Part shown: positions 25,835 through 34,735 of the stretch, piece by piece | Layout: the number at the start of each line of letters is the position of its first letter | Position numbering within the stretch: position 1 is the first letter of the stretch | NCBI RefSeq assembly: GCF_027270735.1 | Contig: NZ_JAPWIJ010000005.1 | Span: 1 to 64,000 of the forward strand | Direction: 5' to 3' | Length of the DNA: 64,000 bases | Origin: Rhodococcus ruber | Lineage (GTDB): Bacteria; Actinomycetota; Actinomycetes; Mycobacteriales; Mycobacteriaceae | Translations under genes and position numbers: made by a program | Notes under the pieces: generated by a model | Databases searched by the model: none | What the model saw: the letters and a program-made list of their open reading frames with translations, nothing else | What the model was told of the DNA's origin: nothing

Positions 25835-26917
25835 TCAAGATGCGCGTTTGCGGGTGTAACTCTCGAATCCAACGGCAAGGAGGATGACTGCCCCGGTGAC
25901 GGCTGGCACGAAGTACGGTGACAAGCCGAAGATCGTGAACGCGTTGGTCATGACGCCCAAAAGGAGGGTTCCTACGATCGCGGATCGGACGAAACCGGCT
26001 CCGCCGCGCAGTGATGTGCCGCCGAGAACAACGGCTGCGATGGCAGTCAGGGCCCAGGTGGCACCTGCGGAGGGTGTACCGGTTCGTGACAGCCCGACCG
26101 AGAGCACACCTCCCAGCCCCGCACACAGGCCACAGATTCCGTAGACCGCAACCAGCATCCATTTGACCGAAATGCCGGCCCGAGCAACGGCTACCTGGCT
26201 GCTGCCCACTGCGTATACGAACAGTCCGAACCGCGTTCTACGCAGGATCCACCAGATGCTCACCATTGCGATCAACCAGATGACAACGGGCATCGGAATG
26301 CCGAGTACCTTGGCGAAGCCGAGGTTGATCCAGGCTTCCGGTAGTCCATAGATAGGAATCGCATCGGTCGCGATGAATAATGCGCCGGTAACCACTGATC
26401 CGACGCTGAACGTGGTGATGAAGGGGTTGATTCCGATTACCCCGATCAGGAATCCGGAGGCCATCCCCACCAGGAGTGAGACACCGAGAGCGACCACGAT
26501 CGCCGTGGCCAGTCCACTGCCGATGGACATAGCGCCTGCGATGCAGCCCGAGGCTGCTCCGACTGCTCCGACCGACAGGTCGAAGCCCGCAGTGATAATG
26601 GTCAGCAGCATTCCCAGTGCAACGATGCCGATTACGGCGCTCGACGAAAGCACGTTGAGGAGGTTGGAGGTACTGCGGAAGGCCGGCGAGGTGGCGGCCA
26701 GCACGACGGTTGCAACAACGAGCACCACTACCATCAGGTACTGAACAAAAACCTCTGGGCTCCAGACCAGCCGGGACTTCCGACCACCTCGAGCCGCGAC
26801 ATTCTCGGGTTGGGCGATGGTCGTCGCAAGGGAGACCGGTGTCTCGTGGGTACTCGCCGCACGTCGGTGATGCGGTGCCCCAGTCTCGGTGGTCGTTGTC
26901 GAACTGTTGTCGGTCAT
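25835..26917 (-). CDS. Sugar-type ABC transporter permease (RbsC-like)
   Basis: A 360-residue inner-membrane permease of the ribose/autoinducer-2 class with about 8-10 hydrophobic segments. Diagnostic stretches are ALGMLLTIITAGFDLSVGAV, GINPFITTFSVGSVVTGALF and ALTAIAAVVLGGTSLRGGAG. The N-terminal 45 residues are polar and unusually long. First gene of the minus-strand operon that continues with the lipoprotein, ATPase, isomerase and mycofactocin SDR. Confidence 0.92.
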   Translation of the reverse strand: MTDNSSTTTTETGAPHHRRAASTHETPVSLATTIAQPENVAARGGRKSRLVWSPEVFVQYLMVVVLVVATVVLAATSPAFRSTSNLLNVLSSSAVIGIVALGMLLTIITAGFDLSVGAVGAASGCIAGAMSIGSGLATAIVVALGVSLLVGMASGFLIGVIGINPFITTFSVGSVVTGALFIATDAIPIYGLPEAWINLGFAKVLGIPMPVVIWLIAMVSIWWILRRTRFGLFVYAVGSSQVAVARAGISVKWMLVAVYGICGLCAGLGGVLSVGLSRTGTPSAGATWALTAIAAVVLGGTSLRGGAGFVRSAIVGTLLLGVMTNAFTIFGLSPYFVPAVTGAVILLAVGFESYTRKRAS

Positions 26918-27587
26918 GTCTGAATTACTCCGAATCCGAAGCCAATGGTGTAGTGGACGACAGCAATTCGTCGCTCTTGTTCAACCTGCTCGAATCAGGT
27001 CCGTCATCGGACTCTGTCTGCGAGGCCCACACTTCGATATGGATCGGCTGGCTCGTGCGCCGACGCATCTCTTCCTGAAAGACTATGAGGACCGTCACTC
27101 CGATGCGACGGACACTTTGTGAGATAAACGGTGAAAAAAGTGTCGCAGTGTGCACATCGCTGACCGATCGTGTTGGGGCGGGTCCGTGGTGCGTCCACGC
27201 CCGCTCGAGGACGCCACTCCTCAGGCGCGAAACTGCAACGGCGCTCTGCCGACTAGGCCTGTCGCAGCCATTTATCCGTACTGCCTGGTCGGATCCGGGT
27301 GGTAGGCATTCGATGGCAGGATGCGAGCAGCCAGTCCGCCACCTTCTGCCGAGAGTCATACCGCTGCAATATCTCTGGATCATTTCGTAGTCAGTCTCCG
27401 GGAGCTCGACGTAGACTCCTGGCGAGCTTGTCCGATCGGGGCGCGCCGACTGCAGCAAGCGCGGGAAGCGCATCCGGTGCACAGATCGCGCTCTCAGGTC
27501 GCATCCGTTGCACATGATGGCGGTATCGCCTCTCAGCAACGTCAAATACTGTTTGAAAAGGTCGAACAGTTGATAAGTGAGGAACGA
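26918..27587. promoter_or_regulatory. 670-nt divergent region with an 8-bp inverted repeat
   Basis: It lies between the ABC permease (minus) and the ThDP enzyme (plus). A perfect inverted repeat GACACTTT (27111-27118) / AAAGTGTC (27137-27144) is a candidate operator for either transcript. The open frames here have no family similarity. No regulator gene is adjacent, so the controlling protein lies elsewhere. Confidence 0.5.
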
Positions 27588-29369
27588 ATGAAACTAACTG
27601 GCGCACAAATCATCGCTCGAACACTGAAGGAATTCGGCGTCGAGTACGTTGCAGGGATTCCCGGTCACGGTGCATGGACATTTCTGGACGGATTCCTCGA
27701 CGAAGAATCCAAAATTCCCGTGATTCAGGTTTTCCACGAGCAGAGTGCGGTCCACCTCGCAGATGGCTACTACCGCGCGACCGGCCGCCCCATGGCCGCC
27801 TTCACCTCGATCGGTCCCGGTGCCACCAACACGGTAATCGGAATGGCCACTGCGTACGCCGACTCCTCGGCAGTCCTATTGCTGACCGGCGGACCGCACA
27901 CCCACATGGTCGGCAACGGCATCATGCAGGAGCTGGAACGCAAGCAAGACAATGAGTTCCCGGAAGTGCTCGCGCCGGTGACAAAACGCCACTGGGTGGC
28001 GAACCGCACGGACAAGCTCCCATCGATTCTGCATCGCGCCTTCAGCGCCATGCTGACAGGCCGACCTGGCCCCGTTCATATCGAGATCGCAATGGATGTA
28101 CAGGCCGCAGCCGCGGACGTCCAGATCCCGAAGCTTCACGAACGTCTTCCCGTCGGCAAGATCTATCCCGATCCCGAGGCAGTGAACCAGGCAGTGGCGC
28201 TCCTCGCCGGTGCGAAGCGCCCTGTCATCGTCGTCGGCGGCGGTGCTCTCCTCAGCAATGCCTCCGAGGCGGTGCTCGAGCTCGCCACAAAGCTGAAGAT
28301 CCCCGTGGTCACGACGTACAACGGAAAGAGCACCTTCCCCGAGGATCATGACTTGTTCGGCGGTGACATCGGATACATCGGAAGCACATCGGGCAACAAG
28401 CTCGCGGCGGATGCCGACGTCGTCCTCTCCGTCGGAAATCGATTCACTGACTGGTCGGCTTCGAGCTACCGCAAGGGCGCAACGTTCTCGTTCCCGCCCG
28501 CCAAGCTTATCCAGATCGATATCGATCCCCACGAGATCGGCAAGAACTATCCGGTCGCAGTCGGGATCGTTGCCGACGCCGTGCCCGCTGTATCGCTGAT
28601 CGCCGCGCAGAGCGATGAAGTGGCCAACCGTGACGATTACCTAGGTGAAGTCATACGACTCCGCCAGGAGTGGAAAGAGAAGCTGGCACCGCGTCTCAAC
28701 AGCGACGCATCGCCGATGACCTCGCAGCGTCCACTCAAGGGGCTTCGCGAGATCCTGCCGCGCGACGCCATCGTCGTGGCCGGCTCCGGAAACGCACAGG
28801 GCACCGTCAAACAGACGTTCGACGTGTACGAGCCGAAGACACACTTCACGTCCGGTTCGTTCTCACCCATGGGATGGGCTGTACCAGCCGCAATGGGCGT
28901 GAAGCTGGGTCGACCCGACAAGATCGTCGTATGCGTCGTCGGAGACGGTGAATTCCTGATGGGAATTCAGGAAATCGGTGTGGCGGTAACTCACAACATA
29001 CCCGTGGTCTTCCTGGTACAGAACAACTCCGGGTACATCTCGATCCGCGGAGGGCAGCGGAAGATGACCGGTCGCTACGTCGCATCGGAGTTCGCAACGC
29101 CCGACGGGGAGCCCTACTCCCCCGATTACTTGGCAATCGGCCGAGCTTTCGGCCTCAAGACCTGGCGCGCAGAGACACCGGAAGAAGTCGACCGATACCT
29201 CAAGGAAGCAATAGAGTCGGGTGAACCGGCAATCGTCGAGGCAATGACAGCACGAGATGCTGCAGGTCCGTTCGTTCCCGGCTGGTGGGATTTGCCAGTA
29301 AGCGCCGATATCACCGACGAACGGCAGGATGAGTATTGGGAGGGCCGAGCCCTGCAGCAGCACCTGTGA
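27588..29369 (+). CDS. Thiamine diphosphate-dependent enzyme, acetolactate synthase-like
   Basis: A 593-residue ThDP enzyme with the three usual domains. The catalytic Glu is in FHEQSAVHLADGYYRATG (E51), the central domain has VGKIYPDPEAVNQA and VVVGGGALLSNASEAV, and the ThDP/Mg site is GDGEFLMGIQEI with NNSGY about 28 residues later. This places it among acetolactate synthase, glyoxylate carboligase, sulfoacetaldehyde acetyltransferase and IolD-like enzymes. ATG 27588 is set by GTGAGG at 27577-27582; upstream in-frame sequence is not homologous. It is divergent from the sugar-type ABC operon, so it may cleave a ketose- or inositol-like intermediate from that pathway. Confidence 0.85.
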   Translation: MKLTGAQIIARTLKEFGVEYVAGIPGHGAWTFLDGFLDEESKIPVIQVFHEQSAVHLADGYYRATGRPMAAFTSIGPGATNTVIGMATAYADSSAVLLLTGGPHTHMVGNGIMQELERKQDNEFPEVLAPVTKRHWVANRTDKLPSILHRAFSAMLTGRPGPVHIEIAMDVQAAAADVQIPKLHERLPVGKIYPDPEAVNQAVALLAGAKRPVIVVGGGALLSNASEAVLELATKLKIPVVTTYNGKSTFPEDHDLFGGDIGYIGSTSGNKLAADADVVLSVGNRFTDWSASSYRKGATFSFPPAKLIQIDIDPHEIGKNYPVAVGIVADAVPAVSLIAAQSDEVANRDDYLGEVIRLRQEWKEKLAPRLNSDASPMTSQRPLKGLREILPRDAIVVAGSGNAQGTVKQTFDVYEPKTHFTSGSFSPMGWAVPAAMGVKLGRPDKIVVCVVGDGEFLMGIQEIGVAVTHNIPVVFLVQNNSGYISIRGGQRKMTGRYVASEFATPDGEPYSPDYLAIGRAFGLKTWRAETPEEVDRYLKEAIESGEPAIVEAMTARDAAGPFVPGWWDLPVSADITDERQDEYWEGRALQQHL

Positions 29370-29397
29370 ACTGAAGCAGATCGACAGTCCTGCAGCA

Positions 29398-29440
29398 CTG
29401 CCCGGATGGATTCGCAATCACTGCTTATCCGTCCGGGCAG
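29398..29440. terminator. Bidirectional hairpin terminator
   Basis: 13-bp stem (29398-29410 / 29428-29440, CTGCCCGGATGGA with TCCGTCCGGGCAG, one G-T pair) between the convergent ThDP enzyme and the flavoprotein fusion gene, followed by CTTTGT. Confidence 0.85.
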
Positions 29441-29458
29441 CTTTGTCGAATCGAGCGT

Positions 29459-31333
29459 TCAGTAGTCGAACGCCTCGAACCTGACGTCCTCACCGGCCAC
29501 CCACTCCAGAACCGCTTTGTGCAATGGCCGAGCAGCGCACACGTAATACTGTCTTCGCCCGACGCGTCCCACGGCTTTGACGTCGGCCTCGGTCATTCTC
29601 CTGGTGTGTGTTCGGGCTCCGAGCTGTTCGAGAGTGCGAAGCTGGGCATACCCGTTGGAGTCCATGTGTCCGGTGAGGAACACGGTGATTGCCACCCCCC
29701 AGTGGCTGACCCGCTCGATAACGTCGACGGCGAGAGCCAGGTCCTCTGCGCGCACACTCCAGAGCAGGGTCAGTGCGAGTCCGGATTCGTGGGCAGCGCG
29801 CGCCTGCGCCGTGAATGGAGTGATCCCGACGCCCGATGCCACGACCACTACGTCATCGGTGTCGGGCTTCGTGTCGGCGTACCTGGTGTCATCCTCGCCG
29901 CCGAAGCCCATGACAGTGACATCCAGGTCCGAACGTGGGGTCCATCGCGACAGCAGTCCGGTGACCGGTCCGTGCTCCCGAACGGTTATCTCGAACTCGT
30001 TGCTGCCCAGTGCATCCGGTTCACTCGACACCGTGAACGTTCTGATGAAGTCGTCGTTGAGGGAGCTGGGGTCATGGTCGCGCATGTGCGACCAGCCGCG
30101 ATCGAGTTGAGCCGCGAAGTCGAGGGTGACGTGTTGCCCTGCGCACCAGTGCAACGGCTTCGGCGGTTCGCCCGGAGACAGTCGAAATGTGTACCGCGAA
30201 ATCGTCGGTGTGATCGGTAGCTTGTGGATCAGCGAGGCAAGCGTTCTGTCTGCTGGTCTGGGCTGCTGGCCAGCGACGCCGACCTCGCGGGCCGATCTCC
30301 TGACCGGGGGGTTGTACGGCGACGGTTCCAGCAGCGTGCCTCGGAACGGAAGGCTGTTTCTCACCAAGCGCACCGCCTCGATTTCGATCCGAACAGCCAA
30401 ATTGCTATGCGGCAGAACATGTTCAGCGGCATCGTCGATCAATACCTCTGCGCGTCCCGCCAGGTAGAGAACGTCGCCGGTGTCGAAATCGGGAAAGGTG
30501 ACTCCCACGGCCCGGTCGGAGGTGATGTTCCCCAACGTCTGGTAGAGGCGGTTTCCCGAGTACTCCGGGTATACCAGGGTCACGCCCTCCGCTTCGGAGT
30601 TGCTGAAGACCCGGACGAATCCTGGTGACCCGCCACGGATGTTGGTGTCCATGCTGTCGGTACCGTGCCGGCTGGAGATGAGGAACGTGTCGGATTTGCC
30701 GATGATGGCGAGCGCCTCGGCTGGTAGCGGCAGTGAATCGGTGATCAACTGCGGAGATGATTCGTAGGGTGTTATCGCCCGCTTGTTCAGATACTTGGGG
30801 CAGTTTCCGAGGGTTCCGTCGACTGTGACGTCAACCTGGACGTCGACGCGTTCGCTTTTCTCTGAAGGTGTTGTCTTCGTGCGCTTTTCCACAACGACGC
30901 CGTCGAGCATGCGTCCGGCGATCTTGGCCCTTCCCCTGTGCTCCAGGTCGATAACGAGACCCGAGACCAGCCTTCCTCGTCCGTTCGTATTGTCGCCGCA
31001 CAACAGACCCTCGAGCACTGGGTCGGTACCCGACCAATCAGTGTCCTGTTCTGCGGTGTGAGGTTCGAGCTGTGCCTGGAACCTCAGCCGCAGAACCCCG
31101 ACCGCGGCCGGGGTTGCTGTTCCAGCAGCGCCCCCGAGCAAAGTTGTCCACACACGGTCGTCGACGCCGATTGTTCCGAGCGCCACGAGTGGACTCCGAG
31201 TCATCCAGAGTCCGTACGCGGTGGGCAGACCTGGAGCAGTGGGGTTGTCCTCGTAGGGCACCTGCATAAGACGGTGCATCGTCTCTTCTCCTGGATGCCA
31301 CTGGCTCAGCACACGGTCGTCATCTGTTCGCAT
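29459..31333 (-). CDS. Fusion of a pyridoxamine-phosphate-oxidase-like domain and a ferredoxin-NADP reductase domain
   Basis: A 624-residue two-part flavoprotein. Residues 1 to about 340 form a split-barrel FMN (PNPOx-like) domain with CPKYLNKRAI and GKSDTFLISSRH. The rest is an FNR-type reductase with RTFTVSSEP (FAD contact), VVVVASGVGITPFTAQA (nucleotide binding) and a C-terminal RQYYVCAARPLHKAV. I see no C-terminal 2Fe-2S cysteine pattern. Such fusions pass electrons from NAD(P)H to an acceptor, but no acceptor is known for this one. It sits alone between a terminator and the alpha/beta hydrolase gene (88-nt gap), with which it may be cotranscribed. Confidence 0.85.
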   Translation of the reverse strand: MRTDDDRVLSQWHPGEETMHRLMQVPYEDNPTAPGLPTAYGLWMTRSPLVALGTIGVDDRVWTTLLGGAAGTATPAAVGVLRLRFQAQLEPHTAEQDTDWSGTDPVLEGLLCGDNTNGRGRLVSGLVIDLEHRGRAKIAGRMLDGVVVEKRTKTTPSEKSERVDVQVDVTVDGTLGNCPKYLNKRAITPYESSPQLITDSLPLPAEALAIIGKSDTFLISSRHGTDSMDTNIRGGSPGFVRVFSNSEAEGVTLVYPEYSGNRLYQTLGNITSDRAVGVTFPDFDTGDVLYLAGRAEVLIDDAAEHVLPHSNLAVRIEIEAVRLVRNSLPFRGTLLEPSPYNPPVRRSAREVGVAGQQPRPADRTLASLIHKLPITPTISRYTFRLSPGEPPKPLHWCAGQHVTLDFAAQLDRGWSHMRDHDPSSLNDDFIRTFTVSSEPDALGSNEFEITVREHGPVTGLLSRWTPRSDLDVTVMGFGGEDDTRYADTKPDTDDVVVVASGVGITPFTAQARAAHESGLALTLLWSVRAEDLALAVDVIERVSHWGVAITVFLTGHMDSNGYAQLRTLEQLGARTHTRRMTEADVKAVGRVGRRQYYVCAARPLHKAVLEWVAGEDVRFEAFDY

Positions 31334-31421
31334 GACGGGTGACCTTTCTCGAAGAATGTTGACCTACATGGCTATTCGAGGTATCTGGTGCGGAATCGAG
31401 AACGCGTTCGGGTCGGCGCGA

Positions 31422-32303
31422 TCAGGCTGCGTGTCGTGTCCCGGAGAGCCCGTGCAGGAAGGTGGTGATCAGGGAGGCGACTTCGTCGAGGTGGCTTTCG
31501 AGCAGAAAGTGGCCCCCGTCCAGTAGGTGGATTTGCGCGTCGGCAAGATCGCGCAGGAACGCACGCGCACCGTCGGGGCCGAAGATCTCATCGTTCTTGC
31601 CCCAGACGGCGAGGAGTGGGGGCCGCGAATCACGAAAGTAGCGCTGCACAGCGGGGTACAGGCGGACATTCGTTGGATAGTCGGCGAAGAGCCTCAGTTG
31701 GATCTCGTCGTTGCCGGGACGGGTGAGCAGCGCGTGGTCGTGGATCCAGGCGTCGGGGCTCAGGAGGGTCGGATCGGAGACACCGTGGACGTATTGCCAT
31801 CGCACTGCTTCGAGTTCGAGTGCTGTGCGCAGCGGTGCAGCGTTTTCCGGCGTGCGGTTCTCCGCGTAGGTCCACAGGGGTGCCCAGAACGATTCCACGA
31901 ACCCCTCCTCGTACGCGTTGCCGTTCTGGGTGACGATGGCGGTGATGCGATCAGGATGACTGAGGGCGAGACGCCATCCGACGGGTGCGCCGTAGTCCTG
32001 GGTGTAGATCGCGTACCGGTCGAGACCCAGTTGATCGAGGAGGTGGTCGGTGACGGCGGTGAGGGTATCGAAGGTGTAGTCGAAGTCGTCGACGGACGGA
32101 GCCGCCGAGTATCCGAAGCCGATGAGGTCGGGTGCGATCACGTGAAAATCATTGGCCAGCAACGGGATGAGGTGGCGAAACATGAAGGAGCTGGCGGGAG
32201 TTCCGTGAAGCAGCACGATGGTGGGATCGGACGGATTGCCGGCCTCGCGGTAGAAGACTTCGAGTCCGTCGACGGTGGTGGTGTGGTGATGAACGGCGAC
32301 CAT
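31422..32303 (-). CDS. Alpha/beta hydrolase with an Asp nucleophile (epoxide hydrolase/haloalkane dehalogenase-like)
   Basis: A 293-residue alpha/beta hydrolase. The oxyanion motif HGTPASS (33-39) and the nucleophile elbow YTQDYGAPVGW place an Asp (D103) where esterases have Ser, as in epoxide hydrolases and haloalkane dehalogenases. The later acid is in WGKNDEIFG and the His in GGHFLLESH. It has the cap region between. It is divergent from a CGNR-type regulator gene, and repeated GGTTAC elements lie in the shared promoter. The substrate cannot be told from the sequence. Confidence 0.85.
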   Translation of the reverse strand: MVAVHHHTTTVDGLEVFYREAGNPSDPTIVLLHGTPASSFMFRHLIPLLANDFHVIAPDLIGFGYSAAPSVDDFDYTFDTLTAVTDHLLDQLGLDRYAIYTQDYGAPVGWRLALSHPDRITAIVTQNGNAYEEGFVESFWAPLWTYAENRTPENAAPLRTALELEAVRWQYVHGVSDPTLLSPDAWIHDHALLTRPGNDEIQLRLFADYPTNVRLYPAVQRYFRDSRPPLLAVWGKNDEIFGPDGARAFLRDLADAQIHLLDGGHFLLESHLDEVASLITTFLHGLSGTRHAA

Positions 32304-32389
32304 GGATAACCCCTATGGATAGTTGATGTGGTTACTTGGACGACAGAACCACAGTGCGCGTAACCTGTCAAGTGATCTATGATGGTTAC
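32304..32389. promoter_or_regulatory. Divergent promoter with three GGTTAC elements
   Basis: GGTTAC at 32330-32335, inverted GTAACC at 32360-32365 and GGTTAC at 32384-32389 (ending at the ATG of the CGNR gene). The arrangement suggests binding of a dimeric regulator, plausibly the CGNR protein itself. Confidence 0.45.
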
Positions 32390-32905
32390 ATGAACATCGA
32401 GGAGGCGCAGTCGATCGACGAAGCACTGCTGATCGACCTGCTCAACACCACGCCGATGGTCGAGGATCAACCGATCGATCTTCTGGCGGACGACACGGGC
32501 GGCCGCGACTGGCTGAGTGCGCGCGGCGGGACCGGAAGCGCAGAGGAACTTCGGGTGAGCCGCGCTGTACGTGACGACCTCCAGCGGGTGGTGCGGGGTG
32601 CAACGTCACCGTCGTCGCTGAGCAAGTACCTGGATGGCCTCTCGCGGGTGCCGGTTCTGACCGATGACGCCCTCGACTGGGTTCTGCAGGTGGCCGAGGA
32701 TCGCCGACTGGCGTCACGGATTGTGCTGGCGTGGGCGGGGATTCGTGAGAGTGTGCCCGGCGCACTGCGCCCGTGTGCGAATGACGAGTGCCGCTTGTTT
32801 CTTCTGGATCGCTCGCGTGCGGGCACCGCGCGGTGGTGCTCGATGGCCACCTGTGGCAACAAGATGAAGGCCCGACGGCACCGCGCTCGGGCGGCGGGCG
32901 GCTGA
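32390..32905 (+). CDS. CGNR zinc-finger regulator
   Basis: A 171-residue protein with the stress-induced ABATE-type N-terminal domain and a C-terminal CGNR zinc finger: RPCANDECRLFLLDRSRAG-type stretch, then RWCSMATCGNKMKARRHR. The four Cys and the CGNR-N-K-x-R motif bind zinc and DNA. ATG 32390 is chosen over an in-frame codon at 32336 because the family N-terminus begins there and the promoter elements would otherwise be coding. It is divergent from the alpha/beta hydrolase gene, which it probably controls. Confidence 0.88.
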   Translation: MNIEEAQSIDEALLIDLLNTTPMVEDQPIDLLADDTGGRDWLSARGGTGSAEELRVSRAVRDDLQRVVRGATSPSSLSKYLDGLSRVPVLTDDALDWVLQVAEDRRLASRIVLAWAGIRESVPGALRPCANDECRLFLLDRSRAGTARWCSMATCGNKMKARRHRARAAGG

Positions 32906-33102
32906 TTGTCGCGCACAGCAGTGGGCGCGAGGACTTCGCGCTCTCGGTGACCCAGCTCATCACTGGGGACTACAGCAACGGCGAGGCCATGCGAACGGAT
33001 GACGGTATCCGCCCGACACCTCGTGACAGAATGCCTCTCCGAGTACGAGCCCGCCCCAGGGCCTGTACTCCCGACTATTGAGGCAGCCGTTGAAGCGCAG
33101 CT

Positions 33103-33507
33103 TCACTCGCGCATTACGTCCAGAATCCTCCCGAACGTTGCCCAGTCTTCCCGAGTCAGCTTCTTCAGCGGACTGACGGAGGTCAGCGCCTGACCGAGGC
33201 GCTCTCGGGTACGCGTTCCTTCATCGGTCAATTCGACGAATTTACGCCTGCCGTCCGCCGGGTCGGGTGCCCTTTCCACCAATCCGCGGGCTTCGAGTTG
33301 CTTGACGATGAAGGTCGTATTGGAGGCGTTGCATCGCAGTCGTGCCGCGAGGTCTGACATCGTCAGGTCGGTTCGACCCGGGTGCACGGTCCACAGCGCA
33401 TGCGCGGTAATGAGTGTCAGACCCTCCTCTGCCGCAAACGGCGCAAGGTCGTCATTGATCCGAAGAGCAAGTTCCTGCATCTGCAGAGTCGTGTCGAGGA
33501 TGTCCAC
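33103..33507 (-). CDS. MarR-family regulator
   Basis: A 134-residue MarR protein. The winged helix is at about residues 45-95 (LTMSDLAARLRCNASNTTFIVKQL and the wing RAPDPADGRRKFVELTDEG). It is divergent from an SDR gene; two TTCAAG-type dyads in the 67-nt gap fit its binding. It probably represses both genes until a small ligand binds. Confidence 0.9.
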   Translation of the reverse strand: MDILDTTLQMQELALRINDDLAPFAAEEGLTLITAHALWTVHPGRTDLTMSDLAARLRCNASNTTFIVKQLEARGLVERAPDPADGRRKFVELTDEGTRTRERLGQALTSVSPLKKLTREDWATFGRILDVMRE

Positions 33508-33574
33508 ATTCGCAGGCTAGCAGTAGTTCAAGTCATGAAGTACATTGATAGTTCAAGACTTGAAGGAGATGGGG
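33508..33574. promoter_or_regulatory. Operator region with TTCAAG dyads
   Basis: A perfect palindrome TTCAAG-A-CTTGAA (33552-33564) overlaps the ribosome site of the SDR gene, and a second similar site TTCAAGTCATGAA is at 33527-33539. Their 25-nt spacing and position between divergent genes fit two MarR dimers. Confidence 0.6.
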
Positions 33575-34492
33575 ATGTTGGAACTCGCACGACTCGACGG
33601 GCGCACGGTCGCCGTCACCGGCGCTACGTCAGGAATCGGATATTTCATCGCCGAACAGCTGGCTGAGCTGGGTGCCGAGATAGTCGTCGTGGCGCGCTCG
33701 GAGGAACGAGGCCGACGTGCCATCAGCCTCTTGCCCCACCACGGACGCCATCGGTTCCTCAGGATGAATCTCGCGGACGTCGACTCCGTCCGTCGTGCGG
33801 GCGAAGAGTTACGGGACACGACTCAACTCGACGGCCTGGTGATGAACGCGGGCTCGATTGCTGCACCCAAGTCGCCCGAGGAGGGCCCTTTCGGCGTGGA
33901 GCTGACTGTGGGCACAAACTTTCTCGCACATGTCGAACTCCTCCGTCTCGCCCTCCCGTCCTTGGAGCGGACATCAGGCGGAGCCAGAGTCGTAAGCATA
34001 GGAAGTATGCTCACGCAACGCATTCCGTTCGATCCGGACAACTGGCTGTCTCAGGGGTCCTACCGCCCACGCGCGGCGTACGCCATGTCCAAACACGCGA
34101 CGGAGATGCTGGGTTTCGAGCTGTCCCGCAGACTTCGAAGCCGAGATTCTTCGGTCGAGTCGATCGTTGCTCATCCAGGCGGAGCAATCGATGCGCTGAC
34201 CGCTGATCGACCGGGAATCCACACTCGGCCAGTCGTTGTCCGAGCAGCAAGCCGGATACTCGGGCATGCGTTTTCGTCCATCGTCCAAGGAAAGGACTCG
34301 GCGGCCGAATCTGTAGTTGCGGCCATGGCAGCTCGCGGCCTCCCGCCCGGTGAGGTCTACATCGGCCCACGAGGAAACGCTGCGGGCCCACCGGTGATCG
34401 CCGAACCCGTTCGTACTAGCCGTGATCCGCAACTCGGCGCATTCCTCTGGAACGAAACCGAACGCATCATCGGGGCCCCGATCCTCACGTGA
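33575..34492 (+). CDS. Short-chain dehydrogenase (retinol dehydrogenase-like)
   Basis: A 305-residue SDR with the motif TGATSGIG, VMNAG and the catalytic YAMSKHATEM. The length and the SIGSMLTQR segment put it near the light-dependent protochlorophyllide/retinol dehydrogenase subgroup. ATG 33575 is chosen because AAGGAG (33563-33568) is 6 nt upstream; the in-frame ATG at 33569 is too close. It is divergent from the MarR gene. The function is unknown. Confidence 0.88.
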   Translation: MLELARLDGRTVAVTGATSGIGYFIAEQLAELGAEIVVVARSEERGRRAISLLPHHGRHRFLRMNLADVDSVRRAGEELRDTTQLDGLVMNAGSIAAPKSPEEGPFGVELTVGTNFLAHVELLRLALPSLERTSGGARVVSIGSMLTQRIPFDPDNWLSQGSYRPRAAYAMSKHATEMLGFELSRRLRSRDSSVESIVAHPGGAIDALTADRPGIHTRPVVVRAASRILGHAFSSIVQGKDSAAESVVAAMAARGLPPGEVYIGPRGNAAGPPVIAEPVRTSRDPQLGAFLWNETERIIGAPILT

Positions 34493-34495
34493 CGG

Positions 34496-34615
34496 GCTCG
34501 TCAGAAGGCTGACGAACGCGTCGCCCAGTGGTTCGAGGGCCGTACCGGTCGTCGGCCAGAGGAGGCCGACTGCGGTGCCGAGGACCATGGCGATCAGGAC
34601 CCAGATGTACAGATG
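34496..34615 (-). pseudogene. Remnant of a DctA-type dicarboxylate symporter gene
   Basis: On the minus strand the translation LYIWVLIAMVLGTAVGLL followed by PTTGTALEPLGDAFVSLL matches the first transmembrane segment and following loop of DctA/dicarboxylate:cation symporters (LYxQVLxAxxxGxxxGxxxPxxGxxLKPLGDxF). Only about 40 residues are left; the remainder has been replaced by the end of the SDR gene. It lies directly after the SDR stop. Confidence 0.6.
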
Positions 34616-34735
34616 GCAGTACCACAATCTGACCGACGATCCGATGGGGCACTATCGCCGAATCAGATGGCCGAGGCCTTTCGACCGGTATGCCGAAGCG
34701 GCCTCATCGAGCCACTGAACGTCATGTCACTTCTC

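Noticed and set aside
26925..27545. 206-codon minus-strand open frame in the divergent region
   Set aside because: It overlaps the promoter region of the ThDP gene and has no domain signature or ribosome site.
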